This document shows, piece after piece, positions 43,586-54,046 of a stretch of DNA of 64,000 nucleotides (positions are counted from its first letter, which is position 1; each line of letters begins with the position of its first letter). The stretch lies in assembly GCF_011947285.1 (NCBI RefSeq), contig NZ_JAAOZT010000007.1, forward strand, positions 186,001-250,000. The letters run 5' to 3'. The translations under genes were made by a program, and so were the position numbers. Below the pieces are notes generated by a model. That model did not search any database. It saw only the letters and a program-made list of their open reading frames with translations, and was not told where the DNA came from. The stretch is from Glaciimonas immobilis. Its GTDB lineage: Bacteria; Pseudomonadota; Gammaproteobacteria; Burkholderiales; Burkholderiaceae_D.

Positions 43586-43619
43586 AAAGGTCTGCGATGC
43601 TGAGGCATGGCAGACCTTT
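43586..43619 (-). terminator. Intrinsic terminator downstream of rho
   Basis: AAAGGTCTGC/GCAGACCTTT stem with a 14-base loop. The T-rich tail is better on the plus strand (TTTTT) than on the minus strand, so it may be bidirectional. Confidence 0.65.
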
Positions 43620-43661
43620 TTGATGCGACGCTATGAGAGGAGTCGCAATAGATGCGTTGCG

Positions 43662-44924
43662 TTAGTTGCCGCGACGCATCATGTCAAAAAATTCAAGATT
43701 GGTTTTAGTTGATTTGATCTTGTCCAGAATGAACTCCATCGCTTCGATTTCATCCATGCTGTATAGCAACTTACGCAAGACCCAAATTTTTTGCAGTTGA
43801 TCGGGTTTGATCAGCAGTTCTTCTCTACGCGTGCCGGATTTGTTCAGATTGATCGCAGGATAGACGCGCTTTTCTGCCAGACGACGTTCCAGATGGACCT
43901 CCATATTACCGGTACCCTTGAACTCTTCGTAAATCACGTCATCCATGCGGCTACCAGTTTCGATCAACGCGGTGGCGATGATCGTCAGCGAACCACCTTC
44001 TTCAATATTACGTGCAGCGCCGAAGAAACGTTTTGGACGTTGCAGCGCATTGGCATCCACACCACCGGTCAGAACCTTGCCAGAAGCAGGGATCACGGTA
44101 TTGTAGGCACGCGCCAGACGGGTGATAGAATCCAGCAGAATCACCACGTCTTTTTTCATTTCCACCAGACGTTTGGCCTTTTCCAGTACCATTTCAGCAA
44201 CCTGAACGTGGCGTGTAGCAGGCTCGTCGAACGTTGAGGCCACGACTTCACCGCGCACTGAGCGCTGCATTTCGGTGACTTCTTCAGGGCGCTCGTCAAT
44301 CAGCAAGACGATCATCACTGTGTCGGGATGGTTGGTCGTAATCGCATGCGCAATGTGTTGCAACATGACCGATTTACCGGATTTAGGCGACGCCACCAGC
44401 AAACCGCGTTGACCTTTACCGATCGGCGCGATCATATCGATGATGCGGCCGGTAATGTTCTCTTCACCGCGCATGTCGCGCTCTAGCGGAAGTGGTTTGT
44501 TAGGATGCAGTGGTGTCAGGTTTTCAAACAGAATGCGGTGTTTCGATGCTTCTGGTGATTCGCCGTTGACCTTGTCAACCTTGACCAGTGCAAAATAGCG
44601 TTCGCCATCTTTTGGCGTGCGTACTTCGCCTTCGATTGAATCCCCGGTGTGTAGATTAAAGCGGCGGATTTGTGACGGCGAAATGTAAATGTCGTCGGTG
44701 GACGCCATGTAACTGGCATCGGGCGAGCGCAGGAAGCCAAAGCCGTCAGGCAGGACTTCAAGGGCGCCATCGCCGAAAATTTGTTCTCCTGATTTCGCGC
44801 GTTTTTTCAGAATGGCGAACATCAGTTCTTGTTTGCGCAAGCGCGCGGCGTTATCGATGTCTAAGCCGATTGCCATTTCGAGCAGTGCTGAGACGTGTAG
44901 CGCCTTTAATTCGGATAAATGCAT
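43662..44924 (-). CDS. rho: Transcription termination factor Rho
   Basis: 420 aa, full length for the compact proteobacterial form. N-terminal Rho-N helix bundle (1-45), cold-shock RNA-binding domain with GFGFLRSPD (61-69), Walker A region [12 protein letters not shown] (174-185), Walker B-like [15 protein letters not shown] (about 265-280) and the Q-/R-loop region near [22 protein letters not shown]. Rho is the hexameric helicase that ends many transcripts. Adjacent to trxA as in many betaproteobacteria. Confidence 0.98.
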   Translation of the reverse strand: MHLSELKALHVSALLEMAIGLDIDNAARLRKQELMFAILKKRAKSGEQIFGDGALEVLPDGFGFLRSPDASYMASTDDIYISPSQIRRFNLHTGDSIEGEVRTPKDGERYFALVKVDKVNGESPEASKHRILFENLTPLHPNKPLPLERDMRGEENITGRIIDMIAPIGKGQRGLLVASPKSGKSVMLQHIAHAITTNHPDTVMIVLLIDERPEEVTEMQRSVRGEVVASTFDEPATRHVQVAEMVLEKAKRLVEMKKDVVILLDSITRLARAYNTVIPASGKVLTGGVDANALQRPKRFFGAARNIEEGGSLTIIATALIETGSRMDDVIYEEFKGTGNMEVHLERRLAEKRVYPAINLNKSGTRREELLIKPDQLQKIWVLRKLLYSMDEIEAMEFILDKIKSTKTNLEFFDMMRRGN

Positions 44925-45063
44925 AGTATATGAGTATCCCGGGGTGGGAATTGTCTGGTGGGGGAGGGGACTTCGTGGTGTGAGTAGTATCTTACTTGTA
45001 CCGTGTCTCTGAATTTATAAGCGGCGATGCAGGCGCACCACCGCTTCCTGTCAACAGTTTACA

Positions 45064-45390
45064 TCAAATATTGCTATCGATGAAGGATGTTAGCTGACCT
45101 TTTGTTAAAGCACCGACTTTTTGGGCTGCAGAAACGCCGTTTTTGAACAAAATCAACGTCGGAATGCCGCGTATGCCAAACTTGGCAGGAACCGCCTGGT
45201 TTGCATCCACATCCATTTTAGCGATCAGAATTTTGCCATCGTATTCTTTGGCGACTTCTTCAAGAATTGGTGCAATCATCTTGCATGGACCACACCACTC
45301 TGCCCAAAAGTCGACCAAAACGGGTTTGTCTGATTTAAGTACATCTGCTTCAAAGGATGCGTCGGTAATATGTTTAATGTTTTCGCTCAT
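45064..45390 (-). CDS. trxA: Thioredoxin 1
   Basis: 108 aa from ATG 45390 (GAGGAAACC before it); the longer frame to 45435 is not needed. The active site WCGPC is at 32-36, followed by the cis-Pro region GIPTLILF. It reduces protein disulfides in the cytoplasm using NADPH via thioredoxin reductase. Confidence 0.97.
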   Translation of the reverse strand: MSENIKHITDASFEADVLKSDKPVLVDFWAEWCGPCKMIAPILEEVAKEYDGKILIAKMDVDANQAVPAKFGIRGIPTLILFKNGVSAAQKVGALTKGQLTSFIDSNI

Positions 45391-45681
45391 GGTTTCCTCA
45401 AGAAGAGGGAAAAAAGAATTAATGTGCCAAGACAACTTATCCGCTCACCTGGGTGGCTGTCCGCGTCGGTCCCCTATACTAATGAATAAGTGGGGACGGC
45501 GTGCGAGATTTCAAGTTTTGCGGGTGTGATAAGAGGTATTGCGGCGGGATGTTCATCAAATAATAACCCATTTTGATAAAAAGAGGACAGTGTGATTTTT
45601 GTTTTTGCTTATTATTTGCCTATTTCCCGCACATTATTTACTTTTGCGGGTCGCTGGTTGGCATAAACTGCATTCCAGTTG

Positions 45682-45710
45682 TTGTCAAAAGCGCTTTGCT
45701 GCGGATTAAT
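45682..45710 (+). promoter_or_regulatory. Candidate sigma70 promoter for addB-addA
   Basis: TTGTCA (45682-45687), 17-base spacer, ATTAAT (45705-45710), ending 43 bases before the ATG at 45753. It is the best match seen in the 360-bp trxA-addB divergent interval, which otherwise holds no supported gene. Confidence 0.4.
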
Positions 45711-45752
45711 TGCAGTGGCTGGCTTTATCCAATCCTTTATTTTGTGAGTTTC

Positions 45753-48593
45753 ATGCTGCATACGTCTCTTTTGCAAACTTCATTCCACGCGTCATCGTTG
45801 CAGTCGTTGACCATCCGGCCTTCACCCGCGTTTTGGCCGGAGGTAGCGCAAGCTTTGTCGAGCGCCTGCATTGAAGGCGGCGCTGACAGCCGCACTTACA
45901 GCGGTCGCGATCTATCACGTTGGCGCGTGCTGGTGCCAGCATTTGGACATGCGCGTTTGCTAAAAACAGCGCTGGGCGCTATGTTGCCGGGCGCGTTCAT
46001 ACCGCCGCGCATTAATACTTTGGCGGCGTTACTGCAAACCTTGCCGCCAGCGCTAAATGCGCCTGCTGTAAGTTCTGCCAGTGAACGATTGATGCGATTG
46101 TATGCAGAGTTGCGCCAGCATGCATGGCTGAAAAAAATATTTAGTGCTCGCCGGAATACCGACTTGCTGCCATTGGCACAGACGCTGTTAGCGCTGTCGG
46201 ACGAATTAACGCAGGCGTTGCTGCCGTCCATTCGGGAGATGGCGCTTCAGGAACCGTCGCTTCGGGAGGCAGGCGATATTGCGCAGCGCTGGCAAGCAGC
46301 GCTGGAGCAATTGACACCGAGTTCGCGCCAGTTGCTCTCGGACGAGACCCAACTGGTATGGTCCATCTGGAAAAGCCAACTGGATGGCGACGATGGCTTG
46401 GCCATGCGTTTCGATCAAATGCTGCAATTTGCCGAACAGGCCGATTCACCACTGGCCTGGATAAGTTCGGTAGAACCTGAGCCAATGGAGCGTGCTTTTC
46501 TGGCGGCCTACGCCCGACGTCAGCCGGTGCTGCAGATTAGCCTGGACTGGGGCGCTGATGCCGTCGCGTCGGCATATGCGACCGCGTGGCCAGAGTTGAT
46601 CGCGGCGTGTAACGACCTCGCTGAGAGTAAAGCGCCGGTCCACTTTGACGACTTATTTGCGTCAGCAGAATTCAACGTACGTTTGCCAGCCGGTATCGCC
46701 CTTTGTGCAGCGCAAAGCATAGAGGACGAAGCAGTCCAAGGCGCGCAGACGATACTCGACTGGTTGCATGCCGGTAAAAATCAGTTGGCGATTGTGGCGC
46801 AGGATCGTGTCGTGGCGCGTCGGATCAGGGCATTGCTGGAGCGCGCGCAGGTGCACGTCTCGGACGAGACCGGCTGGAAGTTGTCGACCACACGTGCAGC
46901 GTCTGCCATCGCGGCCTGGTTTGATGTAGTGACGCAGCGCGGCGAAACGACGGCGTTGCTGGATTTTTTGAAATCGCCTTTCGTACTGGCCGATTTACCG
47001 GATAAATCAGCGCACGTCATGGCTATTGAAATCGCCTTGCGACGTGCCAACGTGCTGGGTGAATGGAACAGCGTTATTTACGCATTGGCGGATAACCCGC
47101 CAGCCCAACAAATCGTCTCATTACTCGCGCAACAAGCCGCCATTTATGCCGGTCGTAAAACGCTGCGAGGTTGGATTAACGCCGCGACCGCATTGCAAGC
47201 GCTCGGCATGGAGCATGCATTAAACGCCGATCCAGCAGGTGAGCAGGTTTTGCAGATGCTGCAAAATATTGCGAGCGAACCGAGCGAGCAAGTGGAAGGC
47301 ATTGCGCAGAGCAGCAGCGCCGACGTACTGTTTTCGTTTCCAGAATGGCGCGCGCTGGTTAATCTGCAAATGGACGAGACCAGCTTTATCAGCGCTGCCC
47401 CCGACCGGCGGGTAGTCATGCTGCCACTCAATGGCGCACGTTTGCGTCATTTTGATGCGGTATTGTTGGTGGGTGCCGACAGCAGTCATTTGCCATCGCA
47501 ACCGCAAGAAACGCTATTCTTCGCCAATACCGTGCGCCGTGAGCTGGATCTGGCCACGCGTGAGAGTCGCCAGCGTCAGCAGATGCGGGACCTGGCCGAA
47601 TTACTGGCGATGAGTCCGACGGTGGTGTTGTCATGGCAGGCGCATCAGGACGGCGAACCAAACCCGGTTAGTCCGTGGATCGAGCGGCTTGAATTGACGC
47701 TTGCGCGTTCCGGTGCAGCGGCATTGCCGCGCCATCGTGCGCTGATTACCGAGCGTAGTTTGCAGCCCATGCCGTCCGCGATGCCGGCGCCGATAGCCAG
47801 CACGTTGCGGCCCGATCGTCTTTCCGCCAGCGGTTATAACAGCTTTGTGGCATGTCCCTACCAATTTTTCGCTACCCGTATGTTGCGGCTCACGACGCTG
47901 GATGAGTTATCGGATTTGCCCGAAAAGCGCGATTACGGTGGCTGGTTGCATCAGATACTGGAAACCTATCACAACACGGTACGAGATCAGGCGGTCCGTA
48001 ATGATCCGGTTGAACGGGTCGCGTTACTGGCCGACATCTCAAAACAGTTATTCGACAAGGTTATCGCCAAAAATGCAGCCGCGCTTGGCTATTATGCACG
48101 CTGGCAAAAGGTCATCTCGGCCTATGTGACGTGGGCCTGCGAACGTGAAGTCAACGGTTGGAATTTTGTATTGGGTGAGCAGGCTTATGAGAAAATTCTG
48201 CCGTTGAATACCGGAGTGATTACGCTACATGGCAGGGTGGACAGAATAGATGAAAACGCAGCCGGTGAACGTGCCGTGCTGGATTACAAATCCAATAGCG
48301 TAGCGGTGCTTAACAAAAAATTGAAAGACCATGAAGATCATCAATTGGCTTTTTATGGCTTGCTATCGGATGTTTCTGTAGACGCCGCGCTTTACGTGGC
48401 GCTGGAAACTACCAAAGAAAAAATCGGCGATGTAGCGGCTCAGGATTATGCGCAGGCGCAAGAAAAACTCGAAGCGCATATTAAAGGCACCATGCAAGCC
48501 ATTTCCGATAGTGCGCCGTTGCCCGCCAACGGCATTGAGTCGATATGCCAATATTGTGACGTGCGCGGTTTGTGTCGTAAGGGAGCATGGTAA
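45753..48593 (+). CDS. addB: AddB-type helicase-nuclease subunit with Fe-S nuclease domain
   Basis: 946 aa from ATG 45753; the frame extends upstream to 45573, but that part is hydrophobic nonsense in an AT-rich leader. The C-terminal PD-(D/E)XK nuclease has LDYKS (catalytic Asp/Lys), and four Cys at 701, 932, 935 and 941 match the AddB/Cas4-type [4Fe-4S] ligands. The N-terminal part is an inactive helicase-like fold. With AddA it would resect double-strand breaks and load RecA, replacing RecBCD. Confidence 0.88.
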   Translation: MLHTSLLQTSFHASSLQSLTIRPSPAFWPEVAQALSSACIEGGADSRTYSGRDLSRWRVLVPAFGHARLLKTALGAMLPGAFIPPRINTLAALLQTLPPALNAPAVSSASERLMRLYAELRQHAWLKKIFSARRNTDLLPLAQTLLALSDELTQALLPSIREMALQEPSLREAGDIAQRWQAALEQLTPSSRQLLSDETQLVWSIWKSQLDGDDGLAMRFDQMLQFAEQADSPLAWISSVEPEPMERAFLAAYARRQPVLQISLDWGADAVASAYATAWPELIAACNDLAESKAPVHFDDLFASAEFNVRLPAGIALCAAQSIEDEAVQGAQTILDWLHAGKNQLAIVAQDRVVARRIRALLERAQVHVSDETGWKLSTTRAASAIAAWFDVVTQRGETTALLDFLKSPFVLADLPDKSAHVMAIEIALRRANVLGEWNSVIYALADNPPAQQIVSLLAQQAAIYAGRKTLRGWINAATALQALGMEHALNADPAGEQVLQMLQNIASEPSEQVEGIAQSSSADVLFSFPEWRALVNLQMDETSFISAAPDRRVVMLPLNGARLRHFDAVLLVGADSSHLPSQPQETLFFANTVRRELDLATRESRQRQQMRDLAELLAMSPTVVLSWQAHQDGEPNPVSPWIERLELTLARSGAAALPRHRALITERSLQPMPSAMPAPIASTLRPDRLSASGYNSFVACPYQFFATRMLRLTTLDELSDLPEKRDYGGWLHQILETYHNTVRDQAVRNDPVERVALLADISKQLFDKVIAKNAAALGYYARWQKVISAYVTWACEREVNGWNFVLGEQAYEKILPLNTGVITLHGRVDRIDENAAGERAVLDYKSNSVAVLNKKLKDHEDHQLAFYGLLSDVSVDAALYVALETTKEKIGDVAAQDYAQAQEKLEAHIKGTMQAISDSAPLPANGIESICQYCDVRGLCRKGAW

Positions 48594-51500
48594 TGCGTGT
48601 AAAAGATCACCTGCACTCGGCAGATCAAACGGTGCCTATAAACATCGCGGGCGAGACAACGCCCCATCCGTATCGGATGAACGGTGCGCCAGTTGCGTCG
48701 CAAGCCTTCATCAACGCTGCTTGCGATCCGCAGCATTCTGTGGTGGTGGAAGCGTGCGCTGGCAGCGGTAAAACCTGGCTGTTGGTCGGGCGGATGCTGC
48801 GTCTCCTGTTAGCTGGCGCTGCGCCTTCAGAGTTGCTGGCCATCACGTTCACCCGCAAGGCCGCGCAGGAAATGCGCGAGCGCCTGCTTGAACTTCTCCG
48901 TGATCTCGCATTGCGACCGGACGACGAGGTACGCGTGTTGTTGCTGGAGCGCGGAATATTGCCGCAAGATATCAGACGCATCATGCCTGCCGCACGTAGT
49001 TTATACGAACGTGTTTTGTCGAGCGCGCAGAGTCTGTCTATCGATACTTTCCACAGCTGGTTCGCACGTTTGCTACAAATTGCACCGCTGAACTCCGGCG
49101 TGCCGCACGGGTACGCGTTGACCGAAAAAACTGGAGAGTTACTTGCAGATGCCTACCGGCGACTCATGCAATCGTTAAATGACAAAAGCAATGTTGACAC
49201 GCGGCAAGCGTTGCTGGCCTTATATGCATTGGTCGGCGACGCCAGTGCGCGCAAACTGCTGAACGCCTTCGTTAGTAAGCGTGCCGAATGGTGGGCCAGC
49301 ACTATGGCACCGCATGATCTCGCTACGCCGCTCGTGTGGCTGACGGACTTGTGCGGTCACGACGTCGAGTTGGATGCTCGCTTATCTTTGTGGGACGACC
49401 CAAAACTCTCCGATAGAATAAAAAATATTGCCTGGCTGTTGGGGCAGGGAACACCAACTAATCAAAACCGTGCCACGGCGATAGAGATCGCCTTGACCGA
49501 AGGTCCCGGATTGGCTAATTTTGACGCTCTGTGCCACCAATTTTTTGACGATAACGGCAAACCACGCGGTAATGCGAAGACAAAAAATCTCAAAAAAGCG
49601 CTTGAAGATAACTTTGGCGCCGACGGTATCAGTGCCTTTGACGATGAATTTTTTAGCATCGGAGAAGCCCTCAAATTATTGCGACGCCGCAGCGGCGAGC
49701 GTGATGTACTCGCGCTCAATACTGCACTGTTCATAGTCGGCAATGCATTTGTAGACATCTATCAGGCGATCAAGGCTGAACAACGGGTCTTCGATTTTGC
49801 CGATCTGGAATGGCAAGCTTATCGATTGCTCACCAACCCCGAAAGTGCGGCGTATATACAAAGTCGGCTTGATACTCGCTACAAGCACATCTTGCTGGAT
49901 GAGTTTCAGGACACTAATCCGCTGCAATGGAGCATCGTCCGCGCCTGGTTAAGTGCGTATGGCGAGGACGCAGGTCAGCCCAGCGTATTTATTGTCGGGG
50001 ACCCCAAACAATCGATTTATCGCTTTCGCCGCGCCGAGCCACGCGTGTTCGTTGCCGCCCGCGATCTGCTGCAACAACAAGGCGCCACCATTTTGCAAGC
50101 AAACCAGACGCGCCGGAATGCCACCGCAATTATCGCCGTCCTGAACACAAGTTTTCATGCAAACCCGCTATTTTCGGCACAAACGACCTTGGGAGAAGAG
50201 GGCGGTGCGGTGTGGCGTTTGCCGTTAGTGCAGCAACGCATTCAACCCACTGCTGAACAAAATACTTTACCAGCGAACGGAGACACTCTGGAGGATGCGT
50301 CCGAGCCAGCCGATTCGTCCATGCCACAAGGCTTGCGCAACCCGTTGACCACACCGAGGGAAGAATCAGAGGACGCGCGGCGTCGCCATGAGGGCGCAAG
50401 TGTGGCGCAGGCATTGATCGCGGCGCGGCATCAGCTCCAAATTAAAACCAGTGGCGGTAACCGTGCTGTGCGATGGTCGGATGTCATGCTACTGGTAAAA
50501 AAGCGCACGCATTTAGGGGCTTACGAAAACGCACTGCGTAACGCTGGGATTCCTTATATGTCCGATCGTCGTGGTGGTTTGCTGGAGTCACTGGAAATTT
50601 CCGATTTGATCGCTTTGCTCACGTTTTTAATCACCCCAGACGACAATCGCGCATTGGCACACATATTGAAGTCACCAATTTTTTCTGCGACGGATGATGA
50701 CCTGATCGTTCTTGCGCAGCGGCCCGAAAAAGGCTGGTGGTTGCGCTTGTTAACGACCGCTCAGGACGACGCTGCGATCCCGGCTTCTGAGGCATTACAA
50801 CGTGCTGCGGGTTTGCTGATGCATTGGCTTGCGGTGTCACCGGGATTACCGGTGCATGATTTGCTGGACGTCATTTTGCATCAGGGCCAACTGGTCGAAC
50901 GTTACGCGCAGGCCGCGCCAGCCCTAACGCGTAGCCAGGCGATAGGCAATATCGAGGCTTTTATCGCGCTGGCGTTAAACATGGACGCAGGACGCTACCC
51001 AAGTTTACCGAAGTTTATTGACGCGTTACGGGTATTGCAAAATACTGCCGAAAGCGACGCACCGGATGAAGCCAGTATTGATGCCTCGATTGACGCCGTA
51101 CGGATATTGACGGTACACAGCGCAAAGGGTTTAGAGGCACCGATCGTGGTTCTGCTAGACGCAAATCATAGCGATCCTGCGCGCGATGATATTGGCGTGC
51201 TGTGTGACTGGCCACAAGATGCCGATGCACCGGTTCATTTCTCAGCATTCGGGCGCGTTGCAGACCGGGGCGCGGCACGCGATCAGCTATTCAATGCCGA
51301 AGAAGGATACAAGGCGCAGGAAGACTGGAACCTGCTTTACGTCGCCACGACCCGCGCCAAACAGCTGTTGATCATTAGCGGCGTTGCGGGCGCACGCAGC
51401 GCATCGACTGGCGTGACGGAAGGTAGTTGGTACGCCCGGTTGGAATCGGTGCCGGAAATGTCGGTTGAGGCCATCATAGCTTCGACCGGGAGCGACGCCA

Positions 51501-52147
51501 GCGCGACCATCAATGCTGAGCGCGATGCAAAGTTTGTTTTGCCGGTATTTGATCCAGATGTTTTACCGCTGCCCCAGCAGGGAGTATCGGCCGCCTTCAA
51601 CGATGAAGAAATCGGCCCGTTGTCATCGCTGCCCTTATTTATCGACGTCGGGAATGCCATAAATCCCGACGCGAGCAATGACGTCGATAGTCTGGACAGT
51701 AATGAAGCAGTCAAAGAAGGCATCGCCCTCCACGTATTGCTGGAAAGGCTGACGCAGCATGGACACTGGCCGATTAAGATACCGGACGTTGCCGTGATTG
51801 CCCGCTGGTTGCCATGCCCATTGACGATGGCATCGATCGTGCATCAACAAGCCAGCACGATCCTGGCTCAGCCTTCACTCGCCCATTTTTTCGATCCGGC
51901 ATTGCATCAGTCGGCGCGTAACGAAATGGAAATCATGACCGATGTAGCGTTGCGCTTTGACCGGGTCGTGATATTTGAAGATGAAGTGTGGATACTCGAT
52001 TACAAGCGACAATTACTAGACAACGAACGCACCGCCTATCAAGCGCAACTAGCCAGTTATCGCGCGGCGGCAGCCAAAGTTTTCATCGGCAAGACACTCA
52101 AAACCGCGGTCATTACGGCTGATGGGCAATTATGGGAACTTGGATGA
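48593..52147 (+). CDS. addA: AddA-type UvrD/Rep helicase-nuclease
   Basis: 1184 aa from ATG 48593, chosen because GGGAG lies 7 bases upstream and the ATG overlaps the addB stop (TAATG). SF1A motifs: AGSGKT (56-61), ITFTRKAAQEMRER, IDTFHSWF, Walker B LLDEFQDTNPLQW (Asp436, Glu437), FIVGDPKQSIYRFRRAEP, and LTVHSAKGLEAPIV. A C-terminal nuclease motif WILDYKR (Asp1136, Lys1138) follows, so both subunits carry nuclease domains, as in AddAB. Confidence 0.92.
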   Translation: MRVKDHLHSADQTVPINIAGETTPHPYRMNGAPVASQAFINAACDPQHSVVVEACAGSGKTWLLVGRMLRLLLAGAAPSELLAITFTRKAAQEMRERLLELLRDLALRPDDEVRVLLLERGILPQDIRRIMPAARSLYERVLSSAQSLSIDTFHSWFARLLQIAPLNSGVPHGYALTEKTGELLADAYRRLMQSLNDKSNVDTRQALLALYALVGDASARKLLNAFVSKRAEWWASTMAPHDLATPLVWLTDLCGHDVELDARLSLWDDPKLSDRIKNIAWLLGQGTPTNQNRATAIEIALTEGPGLANFDALCHQFFDDNGKPRGNAKTKNLKKALEDNFGADGISAFDDEFFSIGEALKLLRRRSGERDVLALNTALFIVGNAFVDIYQAIKAEQRVFDFADLEWQAYRLLTNPESAAYIQSRLDTRYKHILLDEFQDTNPLQWSIVRAWLSAYGEDAGQPSVFIVGDPKQSIYRFRRAEPRVFVAARDLLQQQGATILQANQTRRNATAIIAVLNTSFHANPLFSAQTTLGEEGGAVWRLPLVQQRIQPTAEQNTLPANGDTLEDASEPADSSMPQGLRNPLTTPREESEDARRRHEGASVAQALIAARHQLQIKTSGGNRAVRWSDVMLLVKKRTHLGAYENALRNAGIPYMSDRRGGLLESLEISDLIALLTFLITPDDNRALAHILKSPIFSATDDDLIVLAQRPEKGWWLRLLTTAQDDAAIPASEALQRAAGLLMHWLAVSPGLPVHDLLDVILHQGQLVERYAQAAPALTRSQAIGNIEAFIALALNMDAGRYPSLPKFIDALRVLQNTAESDAPDEASIDASIDAVRILTVHSAKGLEAPIVVLLDANHSDPARDDIGVLCDWPQDADAPVHFSAFGRVADRGAARDQLFNAEEGYKAQEDWNLLYVATTRAKQLLIISGVAGARSASTGVTEGSWYARLESVPEMSVEAIIASTGSDASATINAERDAKFVLPVFDPDVLPLPQQGVSAAFNDEEIGPLSSLPLFIDVGNAINPDASNDVDSLDSNEAVKEGIALHVLLERLTQHGHWPIKIPDVAVIARWLPCPLTMASIVHQQASTILAQPSLAHFFDPALHQSARNEMEIMTDVALRFDRVVIFEDEVWILDYKRQLLDNERTAYQAQLASYRAAAAKVFIGKTLKTAVITADGQLWELG

Positions 52148-52196
52148 GGTGTTGCTGTTGAGTTGGTAGTCGATCTATCCCGACATAGGCGTTGCT

Positions 52197-52232
52197 GGTT
52201 ATTTCGGCTGTCAGTCGGGAATTGTCGGAATA
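52197..52232 (+). repeat. 36-bp inverted repeat, left copy
   Basis: This 36-base segment is an exact reverse complement of 52584-52619, 351 bases away. It lies just after addA. Confidence 0.85.
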
Positions 52233-52356
52233 TGTGTTGGAGATTTTATGGGTTTATTGCAAGCCATTTGTCTACTTCATGTTCGGCGATGCGGTGAATG
52301 TTAAATTTAAGGATGTGAATGGAGCGGCGACGACGTTGACCCGTTTTAGTTGGTTT

Positions 52357-52405
52357 GGTTGATCGATAGCTAAAATGGTTCGGTTGATCGATAGCTAAAA
52401 TGGTT
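52357..52405 (+). repeat. Tandem 24-bp direct repeat
   Basis: Two identical 24-base units (52357-52380 and 52382-52405, period 25), each containing GATCGATAGC. The second overlaps the outer edge of the large inverted repeat. Confidence 0.85.
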
Positions 52406-53058
52406 AGTGCTCCGTGGATGCTGATCGGGGGTGGCCCGATAGCCAGTTACTTTTTTTTGCTTCGCCAAAAATAAGTAACCAAAAAAAAGGCGACCGCAGA
52501 GGTGCTGCCCTCCCTTTGGTCGGGTCCCCAATTATTTCGGCTATCAGTCGGGTCGAAATACCAACTCGCTGCGCTCAAACATGTATTCCGACAATTCCCG
52601 ACTGACAGCCGAAATAACCGGCATCACCTATGACGGGGCAGGTCAACCGCAACCGCAACCGCAACCGCAACCGCAACCGCAACCGCAACCGCAACCGCAA
52701 CCGCAACCGCAACCGCCGCAGCCTTGTTGATTGGATGGCTGATTATTTTGGTTGCGGTCCTTGACGTTGCGGTTGCCGTTGCTGTTGCTGTTGCCGTTGA
52801 AGTGGCCTTTGAACTACCCCGTCATTGGCGCTGCCAAGTGTTTTAGTCATCAGGCGGGAATTGTCGGAATACATGTTTGAGCGCCAGCGAGTTGGTATTT
52901 CGACCCGACTGATGGCTAAAACGCTTGGGGACCCGAAGGGCAGCGTCGTTGCGGTCGCCTTTTTTTTGGTTACTTTATTTGCGGGGGGCGCCTAGCCAAG
53001 CAAAAAAAAGTAACTGGCTGTCGGGCCACCCCCGATCAGCATCCACGGAGCACTAACC
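52402..53058. repeat. Large imperfect inverted repeat around a hexanucleotide array
   Basis: The left arm (about 52402-52639) is closely matched in reverse complement by the right arm (about 52817-53058); the outer 30 bases are nearly identical. Each arm contains a poly-T/poly-A-flanked GTAAC motif, GGCGACCGC and GGTCGGGTCCCC-like blocks typical of dispersed betaproteobacterial repeats. No transposase frame is present. It may be a non-autonomous element or a recombined pair of dispersed repeats. Confidence 0.8.
52647..52712 (+). repeat. (CCGCAA)11 tandem hexanucleotide array
   Basis: Eleven perfect copies of CCGCAA sit at the centre of the large inverted repeat, with degenerate complementary units (TTGCGG, TTGCCG, TTGCTG) at about 52751-52800. 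In some frames it would encode PQ or RN repeats, but no supported gene contains it. Such arrays vary in length between strains by slippage. Confidence 0.9.
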
Positions 53059-53356
53059 GTCTCAATAACTAACCAACTAAACCATATCCGCTTCATGTAA
53101 CCGCTGTGTATCCGCTGTGTCACCCGATTTAGGAAATGGTCTTCCGGGTTTCGCTCCCTGCCGACTACTACCCCATTTTGCAAATAAAATTTGCGCTTCC
53201 TCAAAATCTCCGCTACCGTCTGGTTGTCCCTCAGAAAAAAGGGAACGGGTTTTGCAGCTCGAAATGTACAAGGCGCACAAACGGCGTAATGCCGTTCCCC
53301 ACTGTGTCTGCTTTTGCTGCCCTTTTGGGCGGCGATAACCGTACAAGGAAGCCTCA

Positions 53357-53557
53357 ATGCCGAACATCAGCACGCCCACCCAATCCCTCTTACAAATAAT
53401 CCAACGCCCGACACGTCAATCGACAGACATAGCAGCGATGCTATCCGCGTTCGATATGCAGACCTCCAACAACCAACGCAACGCTCTGGCACGTTGCCAT
53501 GCGCTTACGACGGATGTTTTCGTCGACCTTTCGGCATTGATCGGGGGTGCCAAATGA
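53357..53557 (+). CDS. Small cassette protein, 66 aa, unknown
   Basis: AAGGAAG lies 6 bases before the ATG. The product is soluble and helical, with NNQRNALARCHALTTDVFVDLSALIGG at the C-terminal part. It couples to the next gene by ATGA at 53554. The pair sits alone beside a repeat region and has a leader resembling prophage-type DNA, so it may be a mobile cassette. No family assigned. Confidence 0.5.
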   Translation: MPNISTPTQSLLQIIQRPTRQSTDIAAMLSAFDMQTSNNQRNALARCHALTTDVFVDLSALIGGAK

Positions 53558-53955
53558 CCAAGCCCACTACGCCAAAGCAAGCGCCGGTTATACCAAAAAC
53601 TAATCCCCATTTCCGCAGCGTTGACCGCGCACCATATGAGATGGGCTTTCTGCTCAAAGCTATCGATGACGATGTTTCATCCTATGCGCCAATCACCGAC
53701 GATCAGGCACTGAAAGCCGAAGCCATCGCCAAGCACGCAGACAACGCGCAAGAAGTTATTTCTCGCGGACTGGAAGCGATTGGTGAGGTCCTGTCCATTG
53801 CCGGATGTAATGCCGACGCCACGGTGAACGGCAGCACCGTTTCCGCGATAGGAGAAATTATCCGGCACCTGACGGTCGAAGCCCAGCTAATGCGCGACAT
53901 GGGCGACTTGATGACAGACACGGTAGCGGCCCACCAAAAAAGGCGCGCGCAATGA
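53554..53955 (+). CDS. Cassette protein, 133 aa, unknown
   Basis: ATG 53554 overlaps the previous stop; the longer frame starting at 53314 is not needed. The body is helical (QALKAEAIAKHADNAQEVISRGLEAIGEVL; IGEIIRHLTVEAQLMRDMGDLM) with no membrane segment. It looks like a small helical-bundle protein; no recognised function. Confidence 0.55.
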   Translation: MTKPTTPKQAPVIPKTNPHFRSVDRAPYEMGFLLKAIDDDVSSYAPITDDQALKAEAIAKHADNAQEVISRGLEAIGEVLSIAGCNADATVNGSTVSAIGEIIRHLTVEAQLMRDMGDLMTDTVAAHQKRRAQ

Positions 53956-54046
53956 CTGAGGCCACCACCGCCGCAGTCTAAACCATAACCGGGCTGCTCA
54001 CGGCCCTCACTCCAACGCACTGGCCAAACCCTAATCAATCAATCAA

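Noticed and set aside
45573-45752. N-terminal extension of AddB by 60 residues
   Set aside because: Hydrophobic, Cys/Phe-rich translation of AT-rich leader without ribosome-binding site; ATG 45753 fits the family start.
52647-52712. Possible CRISPR array
   Set aside because: Uninterrupted 6-bp units with no spacers and no cas genes.
53136-53399. 87 aa frame in the cassette leader
   Set aside because: Arginine/Cys-rich in several frames at once and overlaps the better-supported 53357 gene; looks like a non-coding leader.
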